Part shown: positions 1-8,162 of the stretch, piece by piece | Layout of the letters: every line of letters starts with the position of its first letter | How positions within the stretch are numbered: position 1 is the stretch's first letter | Assembly: GCF_008831305.1 (NCBI RefSeq) | Contig: NZ_ML708620.1 | Span: 1 to 64,000, forward strand | Direction of reading: 5' to 3' | Length of the DNA stretch: 64,000 bases | Source: Kocuria coralli | GTDB lineage: Bacteria > Actinomycetota > Actinomycetes > Actinomycetales > Micrococcaceae | Notes under the pieces: generated by a model | Databases searched by the model: none | What the model saw: the letters and a program-made list of their open reading frames with translations, nothing else | What the model was told of the DNA's origin: nothing | Translations under genes and position numbers: made by a program

Positions 1-902
1 AACAGAGCACACAGGGTGGCCAGGCCGTCATCCTCCGGTATCACCCAGACGTCGCGGCGGCGCCTGGCCGCGGCACAAGCCCGCCGGTGGCCCGCCGCAC
101 CCAGGGCAGCGCGGCGGCGGCGGGCGTAGTCACCCAACTGAGTGGCCGTTACTTGCGGGGCCCGGACCAACAGCTCCGCCACGAGGGTGGTGGCCTGTTC
201 TTCCAGGCGACGGGCCACCGCCAGGGCTGCCTGGCGGTCGTTCTCGTTCATCCGGGCCAAGGCTCTGGGGGTGGGGGTGTCTTCGATGATGGCCCGCCAG
301 TGAGTGAGGATCACCCGTGCCTGGGCCCAGGTGATCTCACCGGCCTCCAAAGCGGCCAGGGCGCGGGGCAGATCCGTGGCGAAAATCAACGCCTCAGCCA
401 CCGTCGCCTGGGCGGTACCGGCCGGGAGCATCAAGGCCACCGCGATCTCCGCGGCCACATCACCAACCACCACATCCGCCGACCCCTGGGCCAGAGCCGC
501 CGCTGCCCACGGCCCAGCGGCAGCTAGGCGCTCGGGCAGGGTCTCACCCCGGCGTGCTAACGCCGCCTCGTACAGGTCTGCGGTCAAGCGTAGGAGGCGT
601 CCTCGGGCGGCGGCCTCTATCCGGGCCGCCGCCTGAATACCGGCCACCAGATGCTGAGCGGTGGCACCGTCGAGGAAGGAAAGCTCCAGGGGCTCCTGGG
701 CCGCATCAGTGCCACTGGTCTTAGCAGCGCCGGGAACGCCGGTCAGGGGTTCGTCGTGGCCACCGGCATCGTCGTTGCCTCTGCCAGCACCGGCAGTGTC
801 ACCGGCGGGGGTGTTGGCGGGGCCCTGCCCCAGACCGCGATGGACCCCGTTCCCTTCAGCGTCTTCGAAGGGCCCGAACCCCTTCTGACCTGCCCCGTTC
901 AT
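1..902 (-). CDS. DUF222 domain protein (HNH endonuclease family), truncated at window edge
   Basis: An open frame runs on the minus strand from an ATG at 902 off the left edge, giving about 300 residues with no stop. After a Gly/Ala/Asp-rich leader of roughly 75 residues it becomes an alanine- and arginine-rich helical protein with stretches such as 'AARGRLLRLTADLYEAALAR' and 'GEITWAQARVILTHW'. These match the DUF222 domain that in Micrococcales usually precedes a C-terminal HNH nuclease domain. That domain would lie outside the window, so nuclease activity is inferred only. A GGGAGG-like ribosome site lies just upstream of the ATG. Such genes are often multicopy in these genomes, and their biological role is unsettled. 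Confidence 0.8.
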   Translation of the reverse strand, partial: MNGAGQKGFGPFEDAEGNGVHRGLGQGPANTPAGDTAGAGRGNDDAGGHDEPLTGVPGAAKTSGTDAAQEPLELSFLDGATAQHLVAGIQAAARIEAAARGRLLRLTADLYEAALARRGETLPERLAAAGPWAAAALAQGSADVVVGDVAAEIAVALMLPAGTAQATVAEALIFATDLPRALAALEAGEITWAQARVILTHWRAIIEDTPTPRALARMNENDRQAALAVARRLEEQATTLVAELLVRAPQVTATQLGDYARRRRAALGAAGHRRACAAARRRRDVWVIPEDDGLATLCAL

Positions 903-1226
903 GCTCCCAGCCTCCCACGAGGGTCGGACAACACAAGCCCGAAAACAACCCAGAACAAGCCCCCGAAGACAATTCACAAAAGGAAATTTCCAGAGTTCAG
1001 AGCCCGGTGTTCAGCTCCCTCAGCTATCGGCTCATCCGGTCTTCACTGCTTGGCCAGCCAATCGGGAACTGTGCTGTTCCGCCGGGCAGGGTCCGTATCC
1101 GGCAGGCAGAGCCCGTACGCAGGACTCACACGTCGTGCATGGGCGGCCCACCGATAGTAGGTGTCTGCGCGGGGGAGTAGCCTGGGCGAGCACCTCACCA
1201 CCCCTCGCGCAGGAGTTCGTTTCACC
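903..1226. other. Intergenic region between divergent DUF222 gene and mfd
   Basis: This 324-base gap separates two divergent genes and must hold both promoters. No gene is supported in it. The part from about 945 to 1000 is richer in A and T than its surroundings and contains a 10-base palindrome, GGAAATTTCC (982-991), a possible regulator site for the DUF222 side. An AGGAG at 1211-1215 serves mfd. I could not place a convincing -35/-10 pair. Confidence 0.4.
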
Positions 1227-4200
1227 ATGTCCTTGACCGGTCTGGCCTCAGTGCTGACCCAAGAGCGCTCAGTCGACAATGTCCGAGCGCAGGCTGCGCT
1301 GCCGCCGGCGGAGCGGTCGGCCGAGACGATCATCAGCGTCACCGACGGCCTGCGGCCCGCTCTCTTCGGGCAGCTGCTCGAAGGGATGCGGACGGCGCCC
1401 GCCTCCAGAGACTCGGCGCCCGACGGCGCCCGTCCCGTCCTGCTCATCGTCACTGCCACGGGCCGGGAGACCGAGGACATCGTTGCGCAACTGCCTGCGT
1501 GGGCACCGGAGGCGCAGATCACGGACTTCCCCGCCTGGGAGACGCTGCCGCACGAACGGCTCTCGCCCCGGTCGGATACCGTGGGCCGCCGTCTGGAGGT
1601 CATGCGCCGGCTGACCCACCCGGGACAGGAACCGCTGGACGTCGTCGTCGCTCCCGTCCGCTCACTGCTGCAGCCCGTCGTCCAGGGGCTGGGAGACCTC
1701 ACTCCTGTGATCCTGGAACAGGGCACCGAGCGGTCCTTCGACGAGGTGGTCGAATCACTGGTGGCCGCGGCCTACGGACGTACCGACATGGTGACCCGGC
1801 GCGGCGAGTTCGCCGTGCGCGGCGGGATCGTGGACGTGTTCCCCCCGACGGCCGACCATCCGGTGCGCGTGGAGTTCTTCGGCGACGAGATCGACGAGCT
1901 GCGCTGGTTCGGAGTGGCCGATCAGCGCACGCTGCAAGGCGTGGACCATCCGCAGCGCATCGTGGCACCTCCGTGCCGCGAGCTGCTGATCACCCCCGAC
2001 GTCCAGTCGCGGGCGGCCAAGCTCACGAGTCGGCTCCCGGGTGCCGAGGCCCTGCTGGAGAAGATCGCCGGCGGCATCTACGCCGAGGGCATGGAGTCCT
2101 TGGCCCCGCTGCTTGCCGACCGTATGGTGCCGTTCGCTTCGCTGCTCCCCCAGGACTCCCTGATCGTGGTGATGGAGCCGGAGAAGGTGCGCACGCGCGC
2201 GGCCGACCTGGTGGCCACCAACGAGGAGTTCCTGGCCGCGGCGTGGGAGTCCGCCGCCGACACCGACGTCGCGCCGCTGGACATGGCCGGGGTGGGGGAC
2301 CAGGGGCGCACCCTGGACAGCGGTTCGTTCCAGACCCTGGAGCAGGCCCGGGAAACCGCCCTGGACTATCGCCTGAGCTGGTGGGCCACCACCGCGCTTC
2401 CCGTGGATTCCTCCCTGGCCGACGTCACAGCGGACACCGACGCCGAGGTCATCCGTCTTCTGGATTCCGACGCCGACACCCTCACGGTTGCCGGACGAGA
2501 ACCCAGGTCATTCGGCGGCGACGTCGAGGCGGTGCTCGACCACCTGCGGGAGTCGGTGGGCGACGGCTGGCGCGTGGTCGTGGTGACCGAAGGACCGGGC
2601 CCGTTGCAGCGGCTCGCGGAGCTCATGCACGACGCCGACGTGCCGGCCGCCCGGCACGATTCCCTCACGGACGCCCCCCAGGCGGGGCTGGTGGAACTGA
2701 CCTGCGCGACCGCCGGTACCGGGTTCGTCCTGGACGGGACCAAGATCGCGTTCCTCACGGAGCCGGATCTCCTGGGCAGGTCGTCGGCCTATGCGGCCAA
2801 GAACTCGCGGCAGTTGCCGCAGCGCCGTCGTCGCAACGCGGTGGACCCGCTGGCGCTGAAGGCGGGGGACTTCGTGGTGCACGAGCAGCACGGCATCGGG
2901 CAGTTCGTGGAGCTGATCGCCCGGCCCATCGCGGGCGCCACGCCCACGGCGGGGCAGCCGCGGCCCATGCGCGAGTATCTGGTGCTCGAATACGCCGCGT
3001 CCAAGCGCAACGGTCCCAAGGACCGGCTGTTCGTGCCCACCGACCAGCTGGATCAGATCTCCAGCTATGTGGGCGGGGAGACCCCCGCGCTGTCCAAGAT
3101 GGGCGGGGCGGACTGGAACCAGAAGAAGAAGGCAGCCAAGCGCGCGGTCAAGGACATCGCGGGCGAGCTGATCCGCCTCTACTCGGCGCGTATGGCCACC
3201 CGCGGCCATGCCTTCGGCCAGGACACCCCCTGGCAGCGGGAGCTGGAGGACGCCTTCCCCTACATCGAGACCCCTGACCAGATGACCACCATCGACGAGG
3301 TCAAGGCGGACATGCAGCGCGAGGTGCCCATGGACCGGCTGATCTCCGGCGATGTGGGCTACGGCAAGACCGAGGTGGCCGTGCGGGCGGCCTTCAAGGC
3401 CGTGCAGGACGGCAAGCAGGTGGCGGTGCTGGTCCCCACGACGCTGCTGGGTCAGCAGCACACGGAGACTTTCGGCGAACGGTATTCGGGTTTCCCCATC
3501 CGGGTGGCGTCCCTGTCGCGGTTCCAGACGCCCAAGGAGTCCCGCGAGGTCCTGAAGGGCCTGGCCGACGGCACCGTCGACGTGGTCATCGGCACCCATC
3601 GCCTGCTCGGCTCGGAGGTCAAGTTTAAGGACCTGGGGCTGGTGATCATCGACGAGGAGCAGCGTTTCGGCGTCGAGCACAAGGAGAAGCTCAAGGCCAT
3701 GCGCACCAACGTGGACGTGCTGGCCATGTCCGCGACCCCCATCCCGCGAACCCTCGAGATGTCGCTCACCGGCATCCGGGAGACCTCGACCCTGGCGACC
3801 CCGCCGGAGGAGAGGCATCCCGTGCTGACCTATGTGGGTGCCTATACCAACAAGCAGGTCACCGCTGCCGTACGGCGCGAGCTGATGCGCGAGGGGCAGG
3901 TGTTCTTCGTGCACAATCGCGTGTCCTCCATCCAGCGCCGGGCCGCGGAGCTGCGCGAACTGGTCCCGGAGGCGCGGATCGCCGTGGCCCACGGGCAGAT
4001 GAGCGAGAACGAGCTCGAGCAGATCATCGTGGACTTCTACGAGAAGCGGTTCGATGTCCTGGTCTCCACGACGATCGTGGAGACCGGCCTGGATATCGCC
4101 AACGCCAACACCCTGATCGTGGACGGGGCGGACAAGTACGGGCTGTCCCAGCTCCACCAGCTGCGCGGCCGCGTGGGACGCGGCCGCGAGCGCGCCTACG

Positions 4201-4937
4201 CCTACTTCCTCTACGACGTCGAGAAGCCCCTCACGGAAACGGCCCTGGAACGGCTCAAGGCCGTGGCGGCGCACAACGAGCTCGGCGCCGGCCTGCAGCT
4301 GGCCCAGAAGGATCTGGAGATCCGCGGCGCCGGCAACCTGCTGGGCGGCGAGCAGTCGGGGCATATCGCAGGTGTCGGGTTCGATATGTACCTGCGCCTG
4401 GTGGGCGAGGCCGTGGCCGAGTTCCGCGGGGACGCGGAGGAGGCGCCCGCGGAGATGAAGATCGAGCTGCCCGTCAACGCGCACCTGCCCCACGACTATG
4501 TGCCGGGGGAGAGGCTGCGTCTGGACGCCTACCGCACGCTGGCCAACGCCGCGGATGAGGCCGGGATCCAGGAGGTGGCCGACGAGCTGCAGGACCGTTA
4601 CGGCGAGCTGCCCGAACCCGCACGGCTGCTGCTGGACGTCGCCCGCCTGCGGATCAAGGCCAGGGCCGCCGGGCTGGTGGACGTGGCCGTGCAGGGGCCG
4701 AACATCCGCTTCAGCCCCGTCACCCTCCCGGAGTCGCGGCAGATGCGGCTCAAGCGCATGTACCCGGGCGCCAAGTACCTGCCGGTACCCAACTCCGGCC
4801 ACCACGTGGCCCTGGTCCCCAAGCCCAAGACCGCACGGATCGGAGGGAAGGATCTGGTGGACGGAGCCATCCTGACCTGGGCCGATGAGGTCATCACGGC
4901 GGTGATCCAGGAGCCCGCAGCGGTTCCGGTGAGCTGA
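1227..4937 (+). CDS. mfd: Transcription-repair coupling factor Mfd
   Basis: Mfd is a DNA translocase that removes RNA polymerase stalled at lesions and recruits UvrA. The 1236-residue product has the family's usual length and order: a UvrB-like N-terminal module, a short RNA-polymerase-interaction region near the middle ('VVHEQHGIGQF'), then a superfamily 2 helicase core. The core shows a Walker A 'GDVGYGKTE' near residue 708, a DEEQ box near 808, 'SATPIPRT', and the motif VI region 'QLRGRVGRGRERAY'. The C-terminal D7-type domain follows. I chose ATG 1227 (MSLTGL), preceded by AGGAG, over the longer GTG at 1161 because the extra 22 residues resemble non-coding sequence. The gene stands alone and ends before a GC-rich hairpin. 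Confidence 0.96.
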   Translation: MSLTGLASVLTQERSVDNVRAQAALPPAERSAETIISVTDGLRPALFGQLLEGMRTAPASRDSAPDGARPVLLIVTATGRETEDIVAQLPAWAPEAQITDFPAWETLPHERLSPRSDTVGRRLEVMRRLTHPGQEPLDVVVAPVRSLLQPVVQGLGDLTPVILEQGTERSFDEVVESLVAAAYGRTDMVTRRGEFAVRGGIVDVFPPTADHPVRVEFFGDEIDELRWFGVADQRTLQGVDHPQRIVAPPCRELLITPDVQSRAAKLTSRLPGAEALLEKIAGGIYAEGMESLAPLLADRMVPFASLLPQDSLIVVMEPEKVRTRAADLVATNEEFLAAAWESAADTDVAPLDMAGVGDQGRTLDSGSFQTLEQARETALDYRLSWWATTALPVDSSLADVTADTDAEVIRLLDSDADTLTVAGREPRSFGGDVEAVLDHLRESVGDGWRVVVVTEGPGPLQRLAELMHDADVPAARHDSLTDAPQAGLVELTCATAGTGFVLDGTKIAFLTEPDLLGRSSAYAAKNSRQLPQRRRRNAVDPLALKAGDFVVHEQHGIGQFVELIARPIAGATPTAGQPRPMREYLVLEYAASKRNGPKDRLFVPTDQLDQISSYVGGETPALSKMGGADWNQKKKAAKRAVKDIAGELIRLYSARMATRGHAFGQDTPWQRELEDAFPYIETPDQMTTIDEVKADMQREVPMDRLISGDVGYGKTEVAVRAAFKAVQDGKQVAVLVPTTLLGQQHTETFGERYSGFPIRVASLSRFQTPKESREVLKGLADGTVDVVIGTHRLLGSEVKFKDLGLVIIDEEQRFGVEHKEKLKAMRTNVDVLAMSATPIPRTLEMSLTGIRETSTLATPPEERHPVLTYVGAYTNKQVTAAVRRELMREGQVFFVHNRVSSIQRRAAELRELVPEARIAVAHGQMSENELEQIIVDFYEKRFDVLVSTTIVETGLDIANANTLIVDGADKYGLSQLHQLRGRVGRGRERAYAYFLYDVEKPLTETALERLKAVAAHNELGAGLQLAQKDLEIRGAGNLLGGEQSGHIAGVGFDMYLRLVGEAVAEFRGDAEEAPAEMKIELPVNAHLPHDYVPGERLRLDAYRTLANAADEAGIQEVADELQDRYGELPEPARLLLDVARLRIKARAAGLVDVAVQGPNIRFSPVTLPESRQMRLKRMYPGAKYLPVPNSGHHVALVPKPKTARIGGKDLVDGAILTWADEVITAVIQEPAAVPVS

Positions 4938-4950
4938 CCTCCCGCTACGG

Positions 4951-4984
4951 GCCGCGGCGCGGCGGGGCGACCTCGCGCCGCGGC
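4951..4984 (+). terminator. Hairpin after mfd
   Basis: Perfect 11-base arms (4951-4961 and 4974-4984, GCCGCGGCGCG type) enclose a 12-base loop, starting 14 bases after the mfd stop. There is no clear T tract, as is common in high-GC actinobacteria, so the terminator role is inferred from position. Confidence 0.55.
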
Positions 4985-5378
4985 GCAATGGAGGACGGGA
5001 ACGGTCCAGCAGCTGTGTTACATCACATGACATGGAGGGCGCGCAGAGGTGCCAGCCGTTATGTGGACGTATCAACCAAATATGACGGGGCCGGGGACAG
5101 GCCGAAGGGTATTTATGGGGACAGTGGCCTCTGAGGATCCTTTGCAGGGTGATTTTTCATCATTGGCGCTCTATCTTTTTGTCTTGGAACAGGGAGAGCG
5201 CGACTGCTTCAGTCAGCACCGGATCCACGCCGCCGGAGAGTATTGGGGACTCCGGGGGTGCGGGTGCGCTGAAGATTCTGCAGTGTCGCGCGGTTCGCGA
5301 GTGGCTCTTGGGGGAGCTTTAGGCTCGCGGGCACCGTCTAAGGCGGATGGCGAAACGGTCGCCACGCCACGGTAAGAA

Positions 5379-5404
5379 GCCCCGCACCAATTCCGGTGCG
5401 GGGC
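5379..5404. terminator. Strong GC-rich hairpin terminator
   Basis: Ten-base perfect arms, GCCCCGCACC (5379-5388) and GGTGCGGGGC (5395-5404), enclose a 6-base loop. AAGAA before and CTCTT after extend the stem on the plus strand, and the minus strand reads CTTCTT after the stem. It could end a transcript in either direction, including that of the small membrane protein gene at 5500-5799. Confidence 0.65.
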
Positions 5405-5444
5405 CTCTTGCATTCCGGCCTGGCGGCGCTGCGGCGGCCAGCGC

Positions 5445-5481
5445 CTCAGGCGTTCGAGGTGAACTCAGGCGTTCGAGGTGA
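5445..5481. repeat. Two 18-base direct repeats
   Basis: The sequence CTCAGGCGTTCGAGGTGA occurs at 5445-5462 and again at 5464-5481, separated by one base. It lies between the 5379 hairpin and the 3' end of the membrane protein gene. It may be a simple replication-slippage duplication. Confidence 0.8.
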
Positions 5482-5499
5482 GATGGAGGTGAGCGACGA

Positions 5500-5799
5500 T
5501 CAGGCGCGCGCTTCCTCCTGGTTCGGCGCCGACTCGATGGAGGCGGGGACGTCGAGGGTCAGTTCCCGGCCGCCGGTCGAATGGGATGCGGTTTTGCGGG
5601 TGAAGATCAGGGTGGGGATCAGCAGCGCGGCTCCGTAGACGAGGATCCCCACGCCGAACCACCAGGTGTCCGGAAGGGTGAAGAGCCAGAAGCTGACCAG
5701 GATGGCGGCCACCGGCAGGACCCACAGGATGAAGCTGGGGATGAGGTCGCCTTCGCCGGAGTAGCGGCGGATCTTGCGTCCCTGTTCGTCGGTAGCCAT
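5500..5799 (-). CDS. Small membrane protein of unknown function
   Basis: This 99-residue product is not recognised as a named family. It has a charged N-terminus (MATDEQGRKIRRYSGEGD), two hydrophobic segments at about residues 19-42 and 47-67 separated by a 'PDTWW' turn, then a polar, acidic C-terminal tail. The pattern predicts a two-pass inner-membrane protein with both ends in the cytoplasm. AGGAAGAGG sits just before the ATG. It is divergent from the downstream pfkB-family gene, with 157 bases between starts, so the two may share a control region. Confidence 0.65.
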   Translation of the reverse strand: MATDEQGRKIRRYSGEGDLIPSFILWVLPVAAILVSFWLFTLPDTWWFGVGILVYGAALLIPTLIFTRKTASHSTGGRELTLDVPASIESAPNQEEARA

Positions 5800-5956
5800 G
5801 GTGCCTCTTCCTTGTGGTGCGGCGCGATCGGAGGCGGGGCGACGCCCGCACGGCGTCAGGAGCCGATCGCTGAAGGTTCTCGTGTCAGTGTAATCGTTGA
5901 TGGCGACGAACTGTCAGTCCGGCCCGGCCTCTGGCAGGACTATCTAGACTGGGGCC

Positions 5957-6910
5957 ATGGCGACCCATCACGCGCCCATCCTGACCGTCACCCCGAACCC
6001 CGCGCTCGACGTATCCACCTCGGTGGACCGTGTCGTGGCGGAGCACAAGATGCGCTGCGGGTCCACGCGGCTCGATCCGGGCGGTGGCGGGGTCAACGTG
6101 TCACGGGTGGTGCGCAACCTGGGCGGCCGATCGCTCGCGGTCTATACGGCGGGAGGGCCCACGGGTGCTGCCTACCGCGAGTTGCTGGAACGGGAGGGCG
6201 TCGCCGGGCGGGTGGTCCGCATCGGCGAGAGCACCCGGGAGAGCTTCACGGTGGACGAGACGGGCTCGAGAGAGCAGTTCCGCTTCGTGCTGCAGGGCCC
6301 GAGCCTCACGGAGCCGGAATGGCGCGACATGCTGGCCGCGATCGCCGAGGACATGCCGGACCACGGCTTCGTGGTGCCCAGTGGCAGCCTCCCCCCGGGA
6401 GTGCCCGTCGACTTCTACGCCAGGATCGCGCGTCTCGCACGCGAGCACGACACCCGCTGCGTCGTCGACACCTCCGGGGAGTCGCTGCGAGCCGCGCTCG
6501 ACGAGGGCGTCTACCTCATCAAGCCCAGCAAGCGGGAGCTCGGCGAACTGACCGGCGCATCCCTTGACGACGACGCCGCCCTGGTGGACGCCGCCACGGA
6601 GCTCGTGGACGCCGGGCGCTGCGAGGTCGTCGCGCTCACCCTCGGCGGCGCGGGGGCGATCGTCGTGACCGCGGAGCAGACCCTGCGGCTGCCTACGCCC
6701 CGGGTGGAGGTCCGGAGCACGGTCGGCGCGGGCGACAGCTTCCTGGGCGGCTTCCTGCTGTCGCTGGCGCGCGGAGGCGAACTGCGCGAGGCGTTCCGTA
6801 CCGGCGTCGCCGCCGGGAGCGCGACCGCCGCGCTGCCCGCCACGGAGCTGTGCGGGGCCCGCGCGGTGGCAGAGCTCGCGGAAGGGCTCGATCCGGCACC
6901 GGTCGCGTGA
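5957..6910 (+). CDS. PfkB-family sugar kinase (1-phosphofructokinase / 6-phosphofructokinase II type)
   Basis: The 317-residue product begins 'ILTVTPNPALD', the hallmark of the hexose-phosphate branch of the PfkB family, and has the glycine-rich sugar-binding segment 'DPGGGGVNVSRVVRNLGG' and the C-terminal catalytic signature 'STVGAGDSFLGGFL' with its catalytic Asp. It should phosphorylate a sugar phosphate with ATP in the cytoplasm. No fructose PTS gene is adjacent, which argues for a PfkB-like 6-phosphofructokinase or tagatose-6-phosphate kinase role as much as FruK, so substrate is left open. The acyltransferase gene follows 50 bases downstream on the same strand and may be co-transcribed. 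Confidence 0.85.
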   Translation: MATHHAPILTVTPNPALDVSTSVDRVVAEHKMRCGSTRLDPGGGGVNVSRVVRNLGGRSLAVYTAGGPTGAAYRELLEREGVAGRVVRIGESTRESFTVDETGSREQFRFVLQGPSLTEPEWRDMLAAIAEDMPDHGFVVPSGSLPPGVPVDFYARIARLAREHDTRCVVDTSGESLRAALDEGVYLIKPSKRELGELTGASLDDDAALVDAATELVDAGRCEVVALTLGGAGAIVVTAEQTLRLPTPRVEVRSTVGAGDSFLGGFLLSLARGGELREAFRTGVAAGSATAALPATELCGARAVAELAEGLDPAPVA

Positions 6911-6960
6911 TGCCGTCTCGTCCACCATTTGGCGGTTGTGGAGCGTGAAACACTTTTTGC

Positions 6961-8115
6961 ATGGTTCAGCAATACACTGCAGCGCGCCCGCGGAAGGGGC
7001 GGGGGCGCGATCTCTCCATCGACAGCCTTCGTGGAGTGGCCATCATCCTCATGGTCGCCGGAAACGTCATCGGCGGTCACGCGACCATCGGCATGCAGGT
7101 GGCGGATGACTCGGGGTGGCGGTATTTCTACGAGATGCTCGCGGACCTCAGGATGCCCCTGTTCGCCGCCCTCTCGGGGTTCGTCTACGGTCTGCGGCCG
7201 CTCAGAGATCCTGGTCGGGGCAGGCAGTTCGTCTGGGGCAAGACCAGGCGGCTGCTCGTTCCCCTGGTGACGGTGGGCACGGTCTTCGTGCTGTTCCATT
7301 CCCTCGCGCCGGGCACCAACAGCGACCTCCAGGTCGGTGAGGCATGGCGGATGTACGTCTTCGGTCTCGGCCACCTGTGGTTCCTGCAGGCGATCTTTCT
7401 GATCTTTCTTGTCGTCGGTTGTGCGGACGCCTTCGGATGGTTGCGCGACCGTCGTGTCCTCTTGCTGGCGATCGGGGCGACCGCGCTGCTCTCCGTCGTG
7501 GTCAGGATCCCGGAGGCGTGGGACATCTTCTCCGTGAGCGGGTTCTTCCAGCTGCTGCCCTTCTTCCTGCTGGGCTACTTCTGCTGCTCGGCCTCCAGGC
7601 CGGATGATGTCTCGCCCGACTCCATGCCGACCGGGCGGTGGACGCTGCTCGCCGTCGCCGGGGGCCTGCTGGCGGCCCGTGCGGTGGAGGTGTTCACGCC
7701 CGTAGAGCTTCCGTCCCGCCTCGACATGGCGCTGGGCGTGGCACTGGGGGTCGCCGGGATCTCCTCGCTCTTCGCCTTCCGGGAGGCGATCGCGTGGCGG
7801 CCCCTGGCCTGGCTGGGCTATTTCTCCTTCGCGATCTACCTGCTGCACATCTTCGGTGCGGCCCCCGCCCGGATGGCCGTGATGCGGGTGCTGGGGATCG
7901 AGTCGGATGCCGTGGTCTTCGTGGTGGCCCTGGTGGCGGGGCTGGCGCTGCCCATCCTGTTCGAGGTGACCTTCGGGCGCATCCGGTGGATCAGCTGGGC
8001 CTTCCTGGGGCAGAAGCCGTACGTCCGGCCCACCTGGCCTGCCGATGACGAGCACCGGCGCCGCTCCGCGGGATCAGCCCAGCAGCGCAGCGCCGGCCGA
8101 CGCGCCGATGCGTGA
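6961..8115 (+). CDS. Acyltransferase family 3 membrane protein
   Basis: The 384-residue protein has about ten hydrophobic segments and starts with the acyltransferase-3 motif 'SIDSLRGVAIILMVAGNVIGG' region, followed by 'RMPLFAALSGFVYGL'. This integral-membrane family transfers acyl groups (often acetyl) to carbohydrates, peptidoglycan or lipids of the envelope. The target cannot be read from sequence. The C-terminus ends in a short Arg/Ala-rich cytoplasmic tail. No good ribosome site is seen at a normal distance before ATG 6961 (the GGAG near 6943 is too far), so translation may be weak or coupled to the upstream kinase gene. Confidence 0.8.
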   Translation: MVQQYTAARPRKGRGRDLSIDSLRGVAIILMVAGNVIGGHATIGMQVADDSGWRYFYEMLADLRMPLFAALSGFVYGLRPLRDPGRGRQFVWGKTRRLLVPLVTVGTVFVLFHSLAPGTNSDLQVGEAWRMYVFGLGHLWFLQAIFLIFLVVGCADAFGWLRDRRVLLLAIGATALLSVVVRIPEAWDIFSVSGFFQLLPFFLLGYFCCSASRPDDVSPDSMPTGRWTLLAVAGGLLAARAVEVFTPVELPSRLDMALGVALGVAGISSLFAFREAIAWRPLAWLGYFSFAIYLLHIFGAAPARMAVMRVLGIESDAVVFVVALVAGLALPILFEVTFGRIRWISWAFLGQKPYVRPTWPADDEHRRRSAGSAQQRSAGRRADA

Positions 8116-8118
8116 GAA

Positions 8119-8143
8119 CCCGGGGGTGGACGCACCCCGGGGG
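8119..8143. terminator. Hairpin between convergent genes
   Basis: A CCCGGGGGTG / CACCCCGGGG stem, with one bulged G, lies in the 47-base gap between the convergent acyltransferase and SumT-HemD genes. It is placed to stop both transcripts. Confidence 0.5.
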
Positions 8144-8162
8144 AATCCGACGACGGCGCAGG

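Larger units (their letters stand above)
4938..5499. other. 562-base intergenic region with hairpins and repeats
   Basis: No convincing gene fills this gap. It contains the mfd hairpin (4951-4984), a patch from about 5045 to 5190 that is AT-richer than the rest of the window, a strong GC hairpin at 5379-5404, and two 18-base direct repeats at 5445-5481. The AT-rich patch followed by a hairpin could be the promoter and terminator of a short untranslated or very small transcript, but this is inference. A short basic reading frame at 5347 overlaps the hairpin. Confidence 0.4.

Noticed and set aside
5014-5027. TGTGTTACATCACA resembling a CRP/GlxR site, tempting because a cyclase gene is in the window.
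   Set aside because: The spacing between half-sites is four bases rather than six, and no gene start lies at a suitable distance.
2508-5075. An 855-residue minus-strand open frame opposite mfd.
   Set aside because: It is the mirror of the mfd coding sequence, with biased composition and no domain resemblance.
5049-5375. A 108-residue plus-strand frame in the intergenic region after mfd.
   Set aside because: It has no family resemblance, crosses the AT-rich patch and has no good ribosome site.
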